The notes below the pieces were generated by a model. It searched no databases, was not told the origin of the DNA, and saw only the letters and a list, made by a program, of their open reading frames with translations. From Puccinia triticina (Eukaryota; Basidiomycota; Pucciniomycetes; Pucciniales; Pucciniaceae): a stretch of DNA of 64,000 nt. This document shows, in pieces, positions 35,801 to 48,900 of this stretch; position 1 is the stretch's first letter; each line of letters starts with the position of its first letter. Location: the NCBI RefSeq assembly GCF_026914185.1, contig NC_070563.1, positions 4,547,001-4,611,000 on the forward strand, read 5' to 3'. The translations under genes and the position numbers were made by a program.

Positions 35801-36939
35801 AAACTGAATAATAAATAGCAAAAGAAAAAAAGGATGAAAGGCTTAAGCCAACGGTGCATTAGAGAAGCCCCACCGCGCCAAAGATTGTTGACCTACCACC
35901 TAGATCAGAAGCGAGTTCCCGCATATGGGAGAAAAAATTAAGATCATTTCTTGCGCGTTTATTGAGTTTCGTGCTCACGATACATCCCAAGTGTGACATC
36001 CGGAGCCACTCCTTGAAAGCCGAAACCAACGTCCTTAGCGGCAACTATACCAGCAACGTGTGTTCCATGGTACTGAAATAGATTAATAAGAATCACAAGG
36101 ATTTAGCCAAGCGCACTCAGGTAGTAATTCAGTTCAACTCACACCACAATCACTGCAGGGATTAGGTATTGCTCCACGATTTAACTTAGATTGCGGATCA
36201 TCGTTTTCGACAAAGCTCATGCCGAAAGAAATCTTTTTCCCTTTTCCGAAACCACCACCGAATGCTGGGTGGGTGCAGTCTATTCCAGAATCAATTATAG
36301 CTAGCTTGACCCCTGCCCCATATATACCTTGCTTATGAAGCATGCTGATATTTGTCTGAAGATGGGGTGGAAACTTTTGCACTGTCGTCGTCAGAGGTTT
36401 AGATTGAATGTTTCCCGGTATAGTGGGCCCTCGAGCGATCGATCCCGCTTGTTTTACGTCCTAAGAAATCATTAGTGATCAAAAATCAAAACCAATCAGT
36501 TAATCTAGAGCGCATCGGAATCAATTGAGACGAAGCTAATTCACTCGGATGCCGGGTATGCCCAGTAAAAGCTTGACCTGTTTCTTGTCCAACAGTTCCA
36601 CTGAAACACCGTAGAACACAGCCGGCACTTGAGTTAGGTCGTGTACAATTTTGTAGTTAACCTTAGACTGGGCAAGTTTGACTTTAAGGTCCGCTAATGC
36701 GCGCTAAACAAGTCGAACCCCCTTATCAGTAACCGTTTATTAATCAGGGAAAGAGTCTTGGGAGTCTACTGAACTGGGTTCTTGGGATCTAAAGAGATAA
36801 TAAATCGGGCGGAGTCCGGGCCAGCTTCCGTAAGAAGTTGGGCAGAATTACTCTTGACATTTCCGCCCCGGATTGAATGACTGACGATAACTAAAGCAAT
36901 TACTAAGACTAACGAACTGAGCTTGTGAAAGGAAACCAT
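32812..36939 (-). CDS. Secreted subtilisin-like serine protease 1 (S8, PA insert, DUF1034-like domain)
   Basis: ATG at 36939 starts a signal peptide ([20 protein letters not shown]). Next come the I9 prodomain (RFIISLDP ... [12 protein letters not shown]), the Asp box [12 protein letters not shown] (Asp codon about 36290), the His box [11 protein letters not shown] (about 36067), the oxyanion Asn in VSAGNDG, an inserted PA domain (about 35400-34750), and the Ser box SGTSMAAP on a 36-nt exon (34395-34430). A DUF1034/Fn3-like domain follows (about 34087-33700), then beta-rich C-terminal segments ending [13 protein letters not shown] with TGA at 32814-32812. More than 15 small exons. Such proteases are secreted endopeptidases that mature by autocleavage of the prodomain. 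The triad is intact. It diverges from protease 2. Confidence 0.88.
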
Positions 36940-38400
36940 CGAAGTTTATACAAGTGAAACGAAGAAAGAAGACCCCAACCGATGTGATGCTTGTCAAAAG
37001 ATTATAATTACGGGCCCGCGTAGTGACTGGTGAGAAAGGGGAGAAAAATGTAAAAGCAGAAGGGATCAGACCAGGCAGAAGCAATGACCTGGTTTACACC
37101 TTCTACCAGCCGTAGTACTTGTACCAATTCAGGGGACAAGTAACCACAGCAATGACAGTGGTAGGTACTCCTGCGCTGTGGCTAGATTCACCGAATACAA
37201 TATCAAAGAGAGGTTGGGAAGTAACCAATCAGGCATGTAAAAATGTACTACGGAATTGCGCAGAAGTACCACTTTCATTGCTGTGGTTACTGTCCCTGAC
37301 TTGGTGCGAGTACAAGAAGTATGCGGAGCGGCATATGGCGGCCCGCTGGGTAGGCCGCCTCTGGGCTCTTGAAGTTGGACATGAACGCCCGGCAACTTGA
37401 CGAGTATGTACAATGAAGCTTGAGGAAGATGGCACTGTCACACCGAAGCTTCTGATGGCTGGATGGTTGCTATCTTACTCCGGCCCTGTACATTTCTACG
37501 GACATACTATGTAGTCAGTGGGGCCGGGTCGGCCCATCGGAACTTGGTCTGCTAGATTTTACTTTCAATCGTGGAACTGCTCAAATACCTTACAGACATA
37601 TGGGATAGAAACGAGGCGATGTGGGCAGGCCGGCCGGTCAAGATACACAAGCAAAAAGTCTACCGGTGTCGCTGTATGGGGTCTAGGGGGTGACACAGGT
37701 GTTAGGAGATGGGGCCAGCTCTGCGTACGTCGTACTGAGCCCGGCCTTGTATGCATGGCCGTACACCAGGGACGAACGGCTTCGAGGTCCCTATTGGGGG
37801 AGCCAGCCAGTCAAGAAGTGTGACCAAGCAGATGTCGAAGCCGGGTGAAGTCCACATCGAGAGCTGTCGGCAGCCGTTATCTGGTCCACTCAGGTCTCTC
37901 ACATTCCGTTCAGGAGCAGCCCGCCGACTCGAGGGGGCTCGAGGGTCTTGGATGCTGACTCATCAGCTCATGTGGGATGTGGCCATCCCAGATGTGTAGC
38001 CCAGATGCTGTTGATCTGTCCTTGATCCCCATAACCGCTCAAGCCATGGATTTCGAAGGATGTGCTCCGCTGGCAGGCTGCCGATCCAGAACTCAACAAA
38101 GCGTTGCTGTAGACTCTAGTCCAACCACAAACACGCTCTGGCGCATGGCTCATACATACGCCGAGGACGAGATGAACAAGATTACCCAATCTGTTGGAAG
38201 GGGTTGACAGTGCTCATGCACCCATCTTGCTGGGATTTTAGCACATCGGGCCCCAGTCTCTCGGCGACGCCGTGCGGCCCCTTTCCTTCGAATCAGATAA
38301 CAAAATCCCTAGCCTTATGTCTGCCGTGACGCGCCCTACCGAGACTCTATCTAGCCCGAATTGACTTGCCAGAAGGTATACACATCCCCACTAGGCCAAG
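36940..38400. promoter_or_regulatory. Shared divergent promoter region of proteases 1 and 2
   Basis: 1461 bp between the start codons of two divergent paralogues, so it must hold both promoters. It contains a MITE at 37117-37317 only 178 bp upstream of protease 1. Open frames at 37500-38210 overlap on both strands and look non-coding. No motif for a specific regulator was recognised. Confidence 0.45.
37117..37317. mobile_element. About 200-bp MITE in the protease promoter
   Basis: Left arm: TTGTACCAATTCAGGGGACA plus AGTAACCACAGCAATGACAGTGGTA. The right arm in reverse complement reads TTGTACTCGCACCAAGTCAG plus GGACAGTAACCACAGCAATGAAAGTGGTA. The arms are about 45 bp and about 85 percent identical with small gaps. 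No coding capacity. I did not find a certain target duplication. Confidence 0.7.
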
Positions 38401-41400
38401 ATGCTGGGATTAGAATCACGCAGATTCCCTTGGACTCTCCTGTGTACCACGGTTGCGCTTGCCATCTTTCCTTGGATTCATTGTGAACGAGTCGGAGGAG
38501 TCGCGAGTTATTCCTCCCGGTTTATCATCACCTTGTCGCCTGAGGAAGTAGTTAAGTGTTTTGACATAGCCTGAGGCCTTAACATTCGCCCGTGAAATGA
38601 ATACTTACCCGACCAAACAGCCGTCCTTGCATCATTTCGAGGCACATCTTAAGGATTTGAACATATCCTACAGAATCCTTGAAGACTACACTACGCTAGT
38701 TCCCGATGTATTTTATGGCGTATCGTTATACTTGGATCGTTCGGAGGACGTCTCCCTGATTCAAAACTCGTCGCGCGTAGAGGTAATGTCCGGTTCCTCG
38801 ATTTAATTGGCAGCTTTGTGTAAAATCTCCGGGAGGCTGACTTCAACCATTCCTTCTCAGAGACTGAATGTCGTGAAAGACGTGTTTCCATTGCAAACTT
38901 TCAGGACTCGGGTCCTGGACCGACCGCTTCTTGCGACGCCGGAGACCTATCCCCCTCACGTCCAAACCAACATTACAGATCTTCATCGTTTGGGTGTTCT
39001 TGGCCAAGGTATCAAGGTTGCCATCATCGATTCAGGAATTGACTGTGCACACCCAGCCTTGGGAGGCGGCTTTGGCCCCGGAAAGCGAATTTCGTTCGGG
39101 CTGGATCTCGTTGGAGACAACTTCAATGGGACGAATGATCCCGTCAGAGGTCACAATCCATGCACTAAATGCGGTGTAAGTCCTATCATTCCGGGGAGTT
39201 GAAATTTCAACGCGTCAATGACTTCATGAGACCATCTGTTACCACAGCTGCATGGTACCCATGTGGCTGGAATCGTTGCTGCGCAAGACGTAGGGTACGG
39301 ATTCACGGGGGCGGCACCAAAAGCTGAAATTGGCATGTATCGTAAGTTTACATGCAGTTGATCACTGCCTTGGAAGATCTGACGATTTGCTGATGCTTTT
39401 ATCTTGGGAGAGTAGGAAGTGGGTCGACATTGTTTTCTTTTCATTCGATTACGGTAAGATAAATTTATGAACTTGTGATTTTATTTTATTTTTCAGTTTT
39501 TGGTTGTGGCCAAGAAAGCCAGACGAGAGACGACATCATTCTCGCAGCTTTGCTGAATGCCTATAAAGACGGAGGTATGCATCTCCAACCATACCATCTT
39601 AGTGGTTTTTATCACCTAACATGCTTGCTTTTGGGCTGGTTCAACAGCGGATATTATTAATTTATCTCTTGGCGGAGCAGCTGGATGGGGAGAAGGAGCG
39701 ATTTTGTACGATGTCATTAACACCCTTGTCCAGAAAAAGTCTGCGATTATTATAGCTTCTGCTGGCAATGAAGGAGCGGTGAGTTATCATGTTATTTCTT
39801 CAGATGATATCACCGACACACTCATTGGTTTGATGCAACTACGTAAAACTGGCAGGAGGGTGTTTTTATGGCGGCCAATCCCGCTTCATCCAAAAATGCT
39901 ATTTCTGTTGGCTCAGTCGATGCTGCCTCATTTGTGGCTCACTACTTCTGGACCTCGACTGGTCAACGTATTCCTTATCGCTCAGCCATCCCTTTCCCAA
40001 CGGGGAGCTTTCCCATTTATTTTACTTCGAACTCTACCCACACTCAAGACGATGCTTGCAAACCATTGCCAGAATCTACACCTGATCTAAGCAAATATAT
40101 CGTAATAATTCGCAGAGGGTGAGACACACAAAACCTTTTTTTAGCCCATCTCAATCTGAAGAAAGACTCGCACAAACCGGAAACTGACACAAAATCAACT
40201 GTAGAACTTGTTATTTTGAGACCAAAGTTGAGCAAGCTAAAGCGAAGGGGGCGAAAACGATTCTTTTCTACTGGGTTGGCTCCTACTTCCTGGGATTGAT
40301 TCGAAAACAGTCAGGGGTTTAACTGATTCCATGATTGCAAACTCAGAACTCTACAACACCTGTAGGTTTGCCAAACAAGCTTGCAAACTCAACTGTGGCC
40401 GTGATTACGGCTGAGGCCGGAAAGTACTTGCTCGAAACATCGCGCAAGAATGGTGCCATTAGATTGAACTTCACGCATTCCCCATCTTTCTACGGTAAGA
40501 AAATCCTTACATTTAACAACTGGTTAATAATTAATCACAAATACATTAAATTAAAATACAACTTATCAGACCTTGCAATGCTTACCCATATCTTTCAATC
40601 TGACAGCGCCCTCACCAAACGGGGGATTCATGAGCAATTTTTCGCAGTTGTTGAGTCGATTTTGTGTTTCTCAGGAGCTTTGGCCCAATATTATTTCATC
40701 ATCTACGTTGAATTCGAAGCTCATAATAACCTTACTTTGACAGTGGTCCCAGCTACGATTTTCTTAGCCCCCAACCGGCCATCTCGGGTGTGGGTGGTGA
40801 TGTGGTCTGTGAGTGGCTGCTAACTTGTGTTCGTCCAGACATTTGGCTGATATATGTTTCGATAGCAACATACCCTGTTGATGAAGGTGGCTACGTAAGT
40901 CTTCTACAAATAAAAACCAAACGACCACCTTTGCCTCTCTCAATCACAAGACTCTAACATCATTCAAATGTGTTACCGCAGGCAGCTTCCAGTGGAACCT
41001 CGATGGCAGCACCGCAGGTACGTGCGAATTGAGGTGGAAAGTCGGATGTCTCTGAAGTGACCTGCCAAATCCTCCCCAGATTGCCGGCATTGCGGCATTG
41101 ATTTTGAGCGCTAGAGGCAAAAACTTCAATGGCCTCTCGATACGGTCACGTTTAGCATCCACCGCTCGTGTGGTTCGGACTGATTATGGAAATGGAGTCC
41201 TCGAAAGTACGCACGTCCTCCTTTGATTTCTCGTGCACCAAAATCCACATTGACAGTTCACCGAACTTGACATTTCTTAGACGCAATTCATCAAGGGGGA
41301 GGACTGGTGAATGCGTTTTGCGCAGTGTTTTCCAACACATCCGTCTCAACATCCTCTATCGCTCTAAATGATTCAACAAATATGAATTGCAGTCAAACTT

Positions 41401-42644
41401 TTACCCTGATAAACGAGGGAACCCTACCTGTTACTTACCGAGCTGAACACCTACCTGCTGGTTCAATCGCCACATTTTCTCCCAAATCAAAACACGGCCG
41501 GATAGACTCGGGAATACCAACCCAATCTGCTAACTACGCAAGCGCTGTCATTCAGCCCGAAACCTTTACTGTGATGCCAGGACAGAAGCAAGTCATCCGT
41601 ACTAAGTTTACAGCACCCAGCGGTTTGAGTTCGGAGGATTTATACGTGTATTCAGGTTACATTTCTCTGGTCAGTGTCTCGAAGCATTTTTGAAATTCGT
41701 GGGCATTGCTAAAGTTTCCTGAATTCGTTGGCGGTTTTAGAGTAGCGATGTTCTGTGTGAAAGTCACACCGTCCCTTACTACGGAGTTTTAGGATCAATG
41801 AAAGACCAAAAGAGTGAGTCAATTGCTATTCATTTTCTCTCTATTACACTTTATGGATGTGAGGATCCACAATTCTGATCTTCTTGTATTTCGCCCAGTA
41901 ATCGACCGGGGTTCGAACGAGCAGATCGAAAAAAGCGATAACTCGAAATACACTTTCCCTCATTTTATCTTTAGCGATAATAACAGAAGCTCTGCGGTAG
42001 AAAAACCACTGATATGGAACCTCAGGAAACATAATTATACTACTTTACTTTTCAGAGCCAATTGTAAGTGATGCGTCTTTTACCTAGGAAAAATGGACCA
42101 TCAAGACTGACACTTTACACAGTCGGATCACGATACATGAGACTCGATCTTGCCCCTCACAATGCTGTACTATCAAACTATACCAACAGCACGAATTCAG
42201 CTTGGAGGTCAACATTCCGGGGAATCAATTTGTTGGGCTTGATACCTACCAGTGATTCAGAATTGTTTTCTAGGTCTGGGTGAGAAAATTTCTTCAACTC
42301 GATGCTGAGTGGCTTACATATGATCATGGATTCTAACCAAGTATACCACAACTCAAAATATCTCAGCATGCACGAGGTCCAAGAGTTAGACTGGAATGCT
42401 ACTATACTGGACAGCGAGTATAGCAAACCCAAACGGATACCGAGCGGGAAGTACAAGGTCTTGTTACGGTGAGTTCAGCAGCATTCTGACCCCATGAGTG
42501 CGAAGGCTAAGAGTACTAATGGAAGCTCCATATTACTTTCAATGAACGGCACGGGTCCTCAGCGCCTTAAAAATCACGGGCGACCTTACAAATGAAGCAG
42601 ACTTTGAAACGTGGCTATCACCCTTGATCCACCTGAGACATTAA
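38401..42644 (+). CDS. Secreted subtilisin-like serine protease 2
   Basis: ATG 38401 starts a signal peptide (hydrophobic core TLLCTTVALAIFPWI) followed by the I9 start RFIITLSPEE. The second prodomain exon begins at about 38621 (HHFEAHLKDLNISYRI ... VPDVFYGVSLYL). Asp box [16 protein letters not shown] (Asp at 39029), His box [13 protein letters not shown] (39251), then SLGGAAGWGEG, Asn in ASAGNEGA, and a PA-type insert with DDACKPLPESTPDL near 40050. The Ser box is on a 36-nt exon (40982-41017, Ser at 41000). The DUF1034-like domain (about 41390-41680) includes NEGTLPVTYRAEHLP. The C-terminal exons end FETWLSPLIHLRH with TAA 42642-42644. All catalytic residues are present. It is a close paralogue of the other three, with the same exon borders at the active site. 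Confidence 0.88.
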
Positions 42645-42810
42645 TAATGTAACCTACAACATCCATATATGTACCTTTCCTTATCAATCCTATATGTATG
42701 TAAAGAGTGTGACAACTTAAGACCTATCCCTCCATGGTGGGAGGCTCACTGTGAAGCACTGGCGCAGGTGCTGATGTTGCGATGTGTATGCCTGTACACC
42801 TCACAACTGT

Positions 42811-42885
42811 GGATGTAGCTTAATGGTAGAGAATCCCATGCATCAGGGAGATGCGGCTTTGATTCCTCCCGTCTGCACAGTGTAC
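42811..42885 (+). other. tRNA-like sequence (degenerate tRNA or SINE head)
   Basis: TGTAGCTTAATGGTAGAG fits a tRNA D-arm and A-box, and GGCTTTGATTCCTCC resembles a T-arm and B-box (GGTTCGATTCC) with changes. The anticodon stem ATCCC...GGGA pairs, but the loop lacks a proper U33-anticodon-purine arrangement, and the acceptor stem pairs only partly. I do not call a functional tRNA. Confidence 0.45.
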
Positions 42886-43390
42886 CATCCCTTTTCAACC
42901 ACACAAAGTACTTGGCTGCCCACGGGCTAGCCCGCCTCAGCCCGCAGGTGGATTGGAAAATCATCATCTTTTGCTCAAAAGCAACCCCATCCTTTTTTGA
43001 GCTTGGTGTAGGGTTGATGGCACCACTGTTGAGAAAGTGCGCGCCCATGGGCGCCTACAAGACCTCCTCAAGGTGCGCGCCTTTAGCTGGCGCAAGGGCG
43101 GCGCGCCCAGGCAAGGCTAATAGGGCAGGCATTGACGCAAATGTATGATTTTTCTGGTATTTTGGAACTGAGGCATGCCCATCTACGCCAATCTGGCTTT
43201 GGCTACCGGAGATAAGCTGGATTCGCTGTTAACTGTTGCACCGTTGGCTTCCTTGTGGCGGGGTGACATCTTAGAGTAGACCGCCGTAACAAGGTCGGCG
43301 AGTTTTGGAACCTCTGTTGGGCCATCCAAACCGGTCTTGATGATTGTTTGAGCCTCCGAATAATGAGTATGTCAACCTTTGTCTTGCCAA

Positions 43391-43738
43391 TTCTCCATCA
43401 TGACATTTACTGTCGAAGTGAGCTATGACCGCGCGCTGTGCAACGACTTATTGAAACTCACCGCACCAGAGAAGATCCCGGCCGGCTTGCCCGACAAACC
43501 TCCACCTCCAACATTGATGCAGCTCAACAGGATATCAGGCTGGTGCTTGTCGGAAAAACTCTTCCTTCAACGAAAAGCACCCAACCAATGTTCTGTTGAG
43601 CTGCATCAATTTTGGAGGAGGAGTTTTGTCGGGCAAGCTGGCCGGGATCTCCTCTCATCTGGTGCGATGGGTTTCGATAAGTTGTTGCACGGCGCGCGGT
43701 CATAGCTCACTTCGACGGCAAATGTCAATGATGGTGGT
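43391..43738. repeat. Large inverted repeat (about 143-147-bp arms, about 58-bp loop)
   Basis: The left arm (43391-43532) runs from CCATCATGACATTTACTGTC to TTGATGCAGCTCAACAGGAT. The right arm (43591-43738) is its reverse complement, from TTCTGTTGAGCTGCATCAA to ATGTCAATGATGGTGG, with about 85-90 percent match and a few indels. Both arms contain GAAGTGAGCTATGACCGCGC or its complement. A transcript would form a long hairpin. It may be a foldback element or an inverted gene fragment; the apparent open frames on each arm are not recognisable. Confidence 0.85.
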
Positions 43739-43841
43739 AAAGGGGAACATGGGAAATGTGAGTCGAACTGCCTCAGCTTAGCTCGTTTATAATCACTCCT
43801 GAGTCCTCCCCACATGCTGGAATCAGAGTTGATGCTGTCGG

Positions 43842-43897
43842 ACATGGTTGCAACCATGGAGTGTTCATGGACATGGTTGCAACCATGGAGTGTTCAT
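43842..43897. repeat. 28-bp perfect tandem duplication with inner palindrome
   Basis: GGACATGGTTGCAACCATGG plus AGTGTTCAT occurs twice in a row. Each unit contains the palindrome ATGGTTGCAACCAT. Confidence 0.85.
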
Positions 43898-44006
43898 TCC
43901 GGCTCCACTCCCACTCACCACTCCTCCCGTTGGGTGAAGATCAACGGGTAACTGTTCTGGGAACCGCCCCGCCAACCTTTTGGGTTTTGAAATACGCCAG
44001 CTATTA

Positions 44007-44072
44007 TGGTTTTCAGAGCCAATCTCACAACATTGGGGAAAAAAGTTGTGATTGGTTCTGAAAACCAAGTTT
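44007..44072. repeat. Small hairpin
   Basis: GGTTTTCAGAGCCAATCTCA plus CAAC pairs with GTTGTGATTGGTTCTGAAAA plus CC, with about 20 bp between. The surrounding 200 bp repeat the GGTTCTA/CCAAACC words. Confidence 0.65.
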
Positions 44073-45939
44073 CTGTGGGACGGTGCTCCTTCTCTCACAA
44101 AACGGTTTCTAGAACCAACTTGGCTCCCAAACCAAATTCCGACCAATTTGGTTCTAAAATCCACTATCTATGTAACCGATTTTGGCTTTCCAAACCAACT
44201 TGAAGACTTTAGTGCACCCGTGCTGTACAGGCAGGCGGGGACGGTCGGCGCAATGCAAGAGGTGCGAGGCCGTTCCAGCTCGAGCTTAACAAAGCCTCTC
44301 CGAGGAGGCGCGAAGCGTCTCCGTACGCTCCCCCGAGGGGGGTACGCTTGTTGTGTCAAGTTCGGTTCCAGCCCGGGAACCCAAACCAACCAGCCCGCCC
44401 CGAGCTCGGCGCGCGTACATAGGCCGGAAGCGGGACTGGGGTTAAGTTCGACGCAGGCCCCGCCAGCCGTGGGCGGATAATGATCCAATGGCCCTCCGGC
44501 TGATTTCATCCGGGGCATGGGACTTGTCCGGGCAGACGACCGGCGCTGAAACTTTCATAACCCTCTTGTTGAAGTTCCGAACTGCACCGGGCGGAGCGGT
44601 TTCTCACAGTGGAACTCTACTTGATTTGCGCAGTGGGTTTCTTGAATCTTGAGCACATTTCCTTGGGTTTCCTTGGCGGAGTTGCACCTCGCGTTACTCC
44701 AGCATGCCTTCTCTGGAACTTCAACGTTGCTTGTGCCCTGCCTGATCACCAGAAATCGTTCACCGCTTCAAGCTGTGGGAAGTGTGTACATAAACACAAC
44801 CGTATGAAATCTTTCCCGATGAGATTCAACTGTGTCTTGGCCATGAGGGAACGTCTATGCATAACTTCACTCACTTAGCGCAGCCCATCGAATTTCATCG
44901 ACCTGCACCGTTTCTCATCTTTCACAACAGGAAAGTTCTTCGGAAAAAGCTCTCACTGAGCTGGTGGTGAGATTTTCTTTCCCTTGGTGAGTGCTGAAGA
45001 GCATCGTTTATGTTCACTTTATTTCCGTATGTACTTTGTGTAAGCTTGTGAGCCTCCTTCTGGGCGGATTGATCATTGTACGACGCGAGGTCCCACCTTA
45101 TGCACAAAAGTATCTCACAGATGCACAAATTATTTCCACATTTATATCAACGATAGATGTTCTTACAGCAGGTTCCATATGGATCCGGGTGGAGGAAAAC
45201 AATTCCCATCGGCACCTGGTGAGTGCTGCCGCACTGGCTGGCGTGCTGGTCCATGCTTCGCGCTCCGAGACCTTGAATTGTGTCGATACACATAAATATG
45301 AGGGAAGGGGAGCATGGTGGTATTTGCCTCTCCGCTTCCTTGCTCCGCAATACGAAATCACTTCGTCGTCCGACCTTCCAGCTAGATCTGGTGATCTTGC
45401 CCAGATACATAACCTCTGTTGTTGATCTCCCTCGAACCGAACAATTGCATTCCCCAACCTTGTTCGACGAAGTTGTTGGTGAACAAGTTTCAATTTCAAT
45501 TGTAAGGCTCACGATTTGCCAATTACTGGAGTGCAGGGTTGGTTTCTTATTTGACACTCGTGGACATTTTAAACAGTCTTTTCCCTTTTCTCACTCCCTG
45601 CTTGCAGCAGCACCGGGTTTCCCAGAGCTTCCCCCCCAGTCGGTGAGTGCTGTCACTTTAACATCGTTATATGGCCCCAATGTGCTGAAGTGGTGTTTCT
45701 GTTTCTTTCCAGTGTAATCAAGCAAAGCATTGCACACGTAATTCCCTGCTTGTCATTCGGCTTCTCGTGAAGAAGTAGGACACGCCTCATCCCAGTCTTG
45801 CAATATTTACATAGATGCACCCTAATTAGGATAAAACCAACGTTCAATCCACCTCATCGTATATAATCGCTATTAATACCATCGTTCTAGTACCGGAAGA
45901 TAACCACCCTTTCCCTGCAACAAACTATCCAATAATAAT

Positions 45940-48900
45940 ATGACACCTCTTTTTCGCTGGCCAATCTATTTCCTAACAACTACACTCGCTATAGCAAACC
46001 TGACACAGGCAGCCAACCAGGACAAAGATTCATCTCTATTACCCAGGCGGTATCTTGTTTCTTTGAATCGCGAAAAATCAGTTGAGTCGAATTCCCTTGC
46101 ATCCTCAGGACAGCTATTCATGATAGTAGGTACTGACTACGATGAAAATCTTGCGAACATTAGACTTCGCTGGCAGACTTCAAAGCGCATCTCGACAGCA
46201 AGGGCGTCAAGCATGAAGTATCTTTGGACATGACCGACCTGGTCCCCGATGTATTTTTTGGTGTCTCCATTGAACTCTCGGATGAAGACGATTTGCAACA
46301 TTTGGAGAGTTCCGCTCATGTGGAGGTGCGCCCGCCGGATTATTTCGACGTCTTGAAGTGCTGTTCTGACATCTTTTTACTCTCGCGGGATTAACATCTC
46401 TGTTCACAAATTGATTGAGCACAGAAAATCAGTCCAGTCGACAAAATTGCACGGGCCAGCACATTCGACCAAAGGACGTTAGATTCACCTATCGACTCGA
46501 CTCCCTCGTTATATCCTCCTCAAATCCAGACTCGCATCACCGAACTTCACAAGATGGGAATTTATGGTAAAGGGGTCAAGGTAGCTCTGATCGACACCGG
46601 CATTGACTGCAGTCATCCAGCCTTGGGGAAAGGTTTCGGACCAGGATTTAAGATAGCATTTGGGAAAAACTATGTCGATGATGATGATGATGATGACGGA
46701 GGGGACGGCGACGTTCACGATCACAGCGTCCAGCCTCATGCCTCCGGGCCTCGGGCTAAGCATCTTGAGACTAGAAAGGATAAAAAGCAAAAGAAAAAGA
46801 AGAACGACAGCCCTTGTACCCAATGCACCGTAAGTTAGATGCTATTTATGATTTTCGCCAAATCAGACTGACCCCATTTGGCGCAAATCCGCAGTCTCAT
46901 GGAACACACGTAGCTGGAATAGTTGCCGCCTCAGACGTGGGTTACGGGTTTATGGGTGTCGCCCCCAATGTTACCCTCGGAATGTATCGTGAGTACCAGG
47001 TCTCTGATCATGCCAAGTTGTCCTTTTCGTCCAGTGGTTGATGTCTTTCTCTACATTCCAGGCGGTAAGATCGCGCATCTCGATTAGTCTTCCCTCTTTC
47101 TCGAATCTCACGTTTTTTTTTCTGAGCAGTCTTCGCATGTGGCGAGGCGGGCGATTCCAGCACTGATTCTCTTCTCGCGGCCATGCTCCAGGCTCACAAG
47201 GATGGTGGTAGGTTATCTGAGGCCCGTCTCCGTTTGACTTGTGTCACTGACTAACCTGGCGCCTGTCATACAGCCGACATCATTTCAGCTTCTATTGGCG
47301 GACCTGGCGGGTGGGGGAAGGGCGATGAACTGCTGGGCACTGTAAACAAATTAGTCCAAAAGAAAGGTGCCATCATCATTGTTGCCGCAGGCAATGAAGG
47401 CTCGGTGAGTGAACAGAAAAACTCAATCCCCAGTCGTCGCAGTGTTTTATTAACCTTGGCGGTCGCAGGAGGGATTATTCTTCGGGGACAGTCCCGCGAC
47501 GGCGAAGAATGCCATCTCTGTTGGTTCTATGGACTCGAAGGCCATAGTTGCGGGGAAATTCAGAGCATCGACGGGCAAGGACCTCACAATATACCGAACG
47601 AATACGCTGAACCTCACCGGCGAGTATCCAGTTTACATTACTGCCAATTCAACCGATGACCCGAGTGATGCTTGCGAGGAACTTCCCAAGAACACTCCGA
47701 ACCTTACGAATCACATCGTACTCGTCAAGCGAGGGTAAGCTGCATAGACCTGGAAATTCTGGTAGTTGACTTTGCTGACGCGCTATGATCAGGACCTGCC
47801 TTTTTTCTATCAAAGCTAAGCACGTCGCGGCGAAAGGCGGCAAGCAAATCCTATTTTACATGGTTAGTCTTTTCCGTCCTTCGTTTGACCTTCCATCCAC
47901 TGAGCGACTGCCGCTTCCTTCACAGAACACGACGAGTATCATAACCCTTTCCAACACGCTTTCGAACGCTTCTGTCGCACCCATATCCCTGGAAGATGGA
48001 CGCTATATCTTCCATCAGGCCAAGAAGGATCCCAAAAACTTCAAAGTTTCGTTCCCGCCGACCAATCACTTATACAGTAAGCATCTCAGTTGTTAGTGGG
48101 TTTGCTTCTTCAGGAATTTGACAAGCTCGCTGTCCTCTGCAGTGAACAACCCGGACGGCGGTTTTGCGAGCAACTTCTCACAATAGTTCAGTCCACTTTT
48201 GTGCCTTAATCCCCGCGTTGTTAGACTAACAACCTCCAAATACTCCAGTGGACCTAGTTTCGACTTTAGTAGTCCCCAGCCTGCAGTGTCTGGGGTGGGT
48301 GGCAACGTGGTCTGTATGTCACCGATTGCTAGACCTCTCTTCAAACCCACAGGCTGATCCTCACCTTGTCCTGCATTCTTTTAGCGACTTTCCCTATGAA
48401 GGATGGTAGTTATGTAAGAAGAAGCTGTCGAAAGATGACTTGAATAGCCAGCTCAGTTTTTCTGACGGGCCTTTGACCATTCCCTTCCAGGCCTCCCTAA
48501 GCGGTACTTCTATGGCTACTCCACAGGTTTGCTTCCACGATGTGATCACAGCCAGGGCGTTCAATTCAGCTGATGCGGTCGTTTTGCTCAGATTGCTGGT
48601 GTAGCTGCACTAATACTGAGTGCACGAGGCAAGAAATTCACCGGGATAACCATGCGCTCCCGATTGGCAACTACTACCAAGCTCATAGATCGCAACAAGT
48701 CCTCGGGTCTTGACTGTAAGCTGTTACTTGTTTGGCATTATCGAGCTTGGGAGAGACTCCGAAGTTGACCTGAAGTATCTCCAAAGCCGCCGTTCATCAG
48801 GGCGGAGGTCTCATCGACGCTTTCTGTGCTGTTTGGACCAATACCACGATCTCCACTCCCTCCCTGGTCCTCAACGATTCAGTTTCTTTCCGGGCAAACC

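Larger units (their letters stand above)
42645..45939. other. Repeat-rich spacer between proteases 2 and 3
   Basis: 3.3 kb without a supported gene. It holds a tRNA-like segment, a 145-bp-arm inverted repeat, a tandem duplication and a second small hairpin (listed separately), plus a GC-rich patch at 44220-44480. Open frames at 44990-45720 occur on both strands with equal quality and are not called. The right end is the promoter of protease 3. Confidence 0.45.

Noticed and set aside
42811..42885. Functional tRNA gene
   Set aside because: The D-arm is good but the anticodon loop and acceptor stem do not fold properly; kept only as tRNA-like.
44990..45720. Overlapping 133-145 codon frames on both strands
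   Set aside because: No motifs, no splice context, similar quality on both strands.
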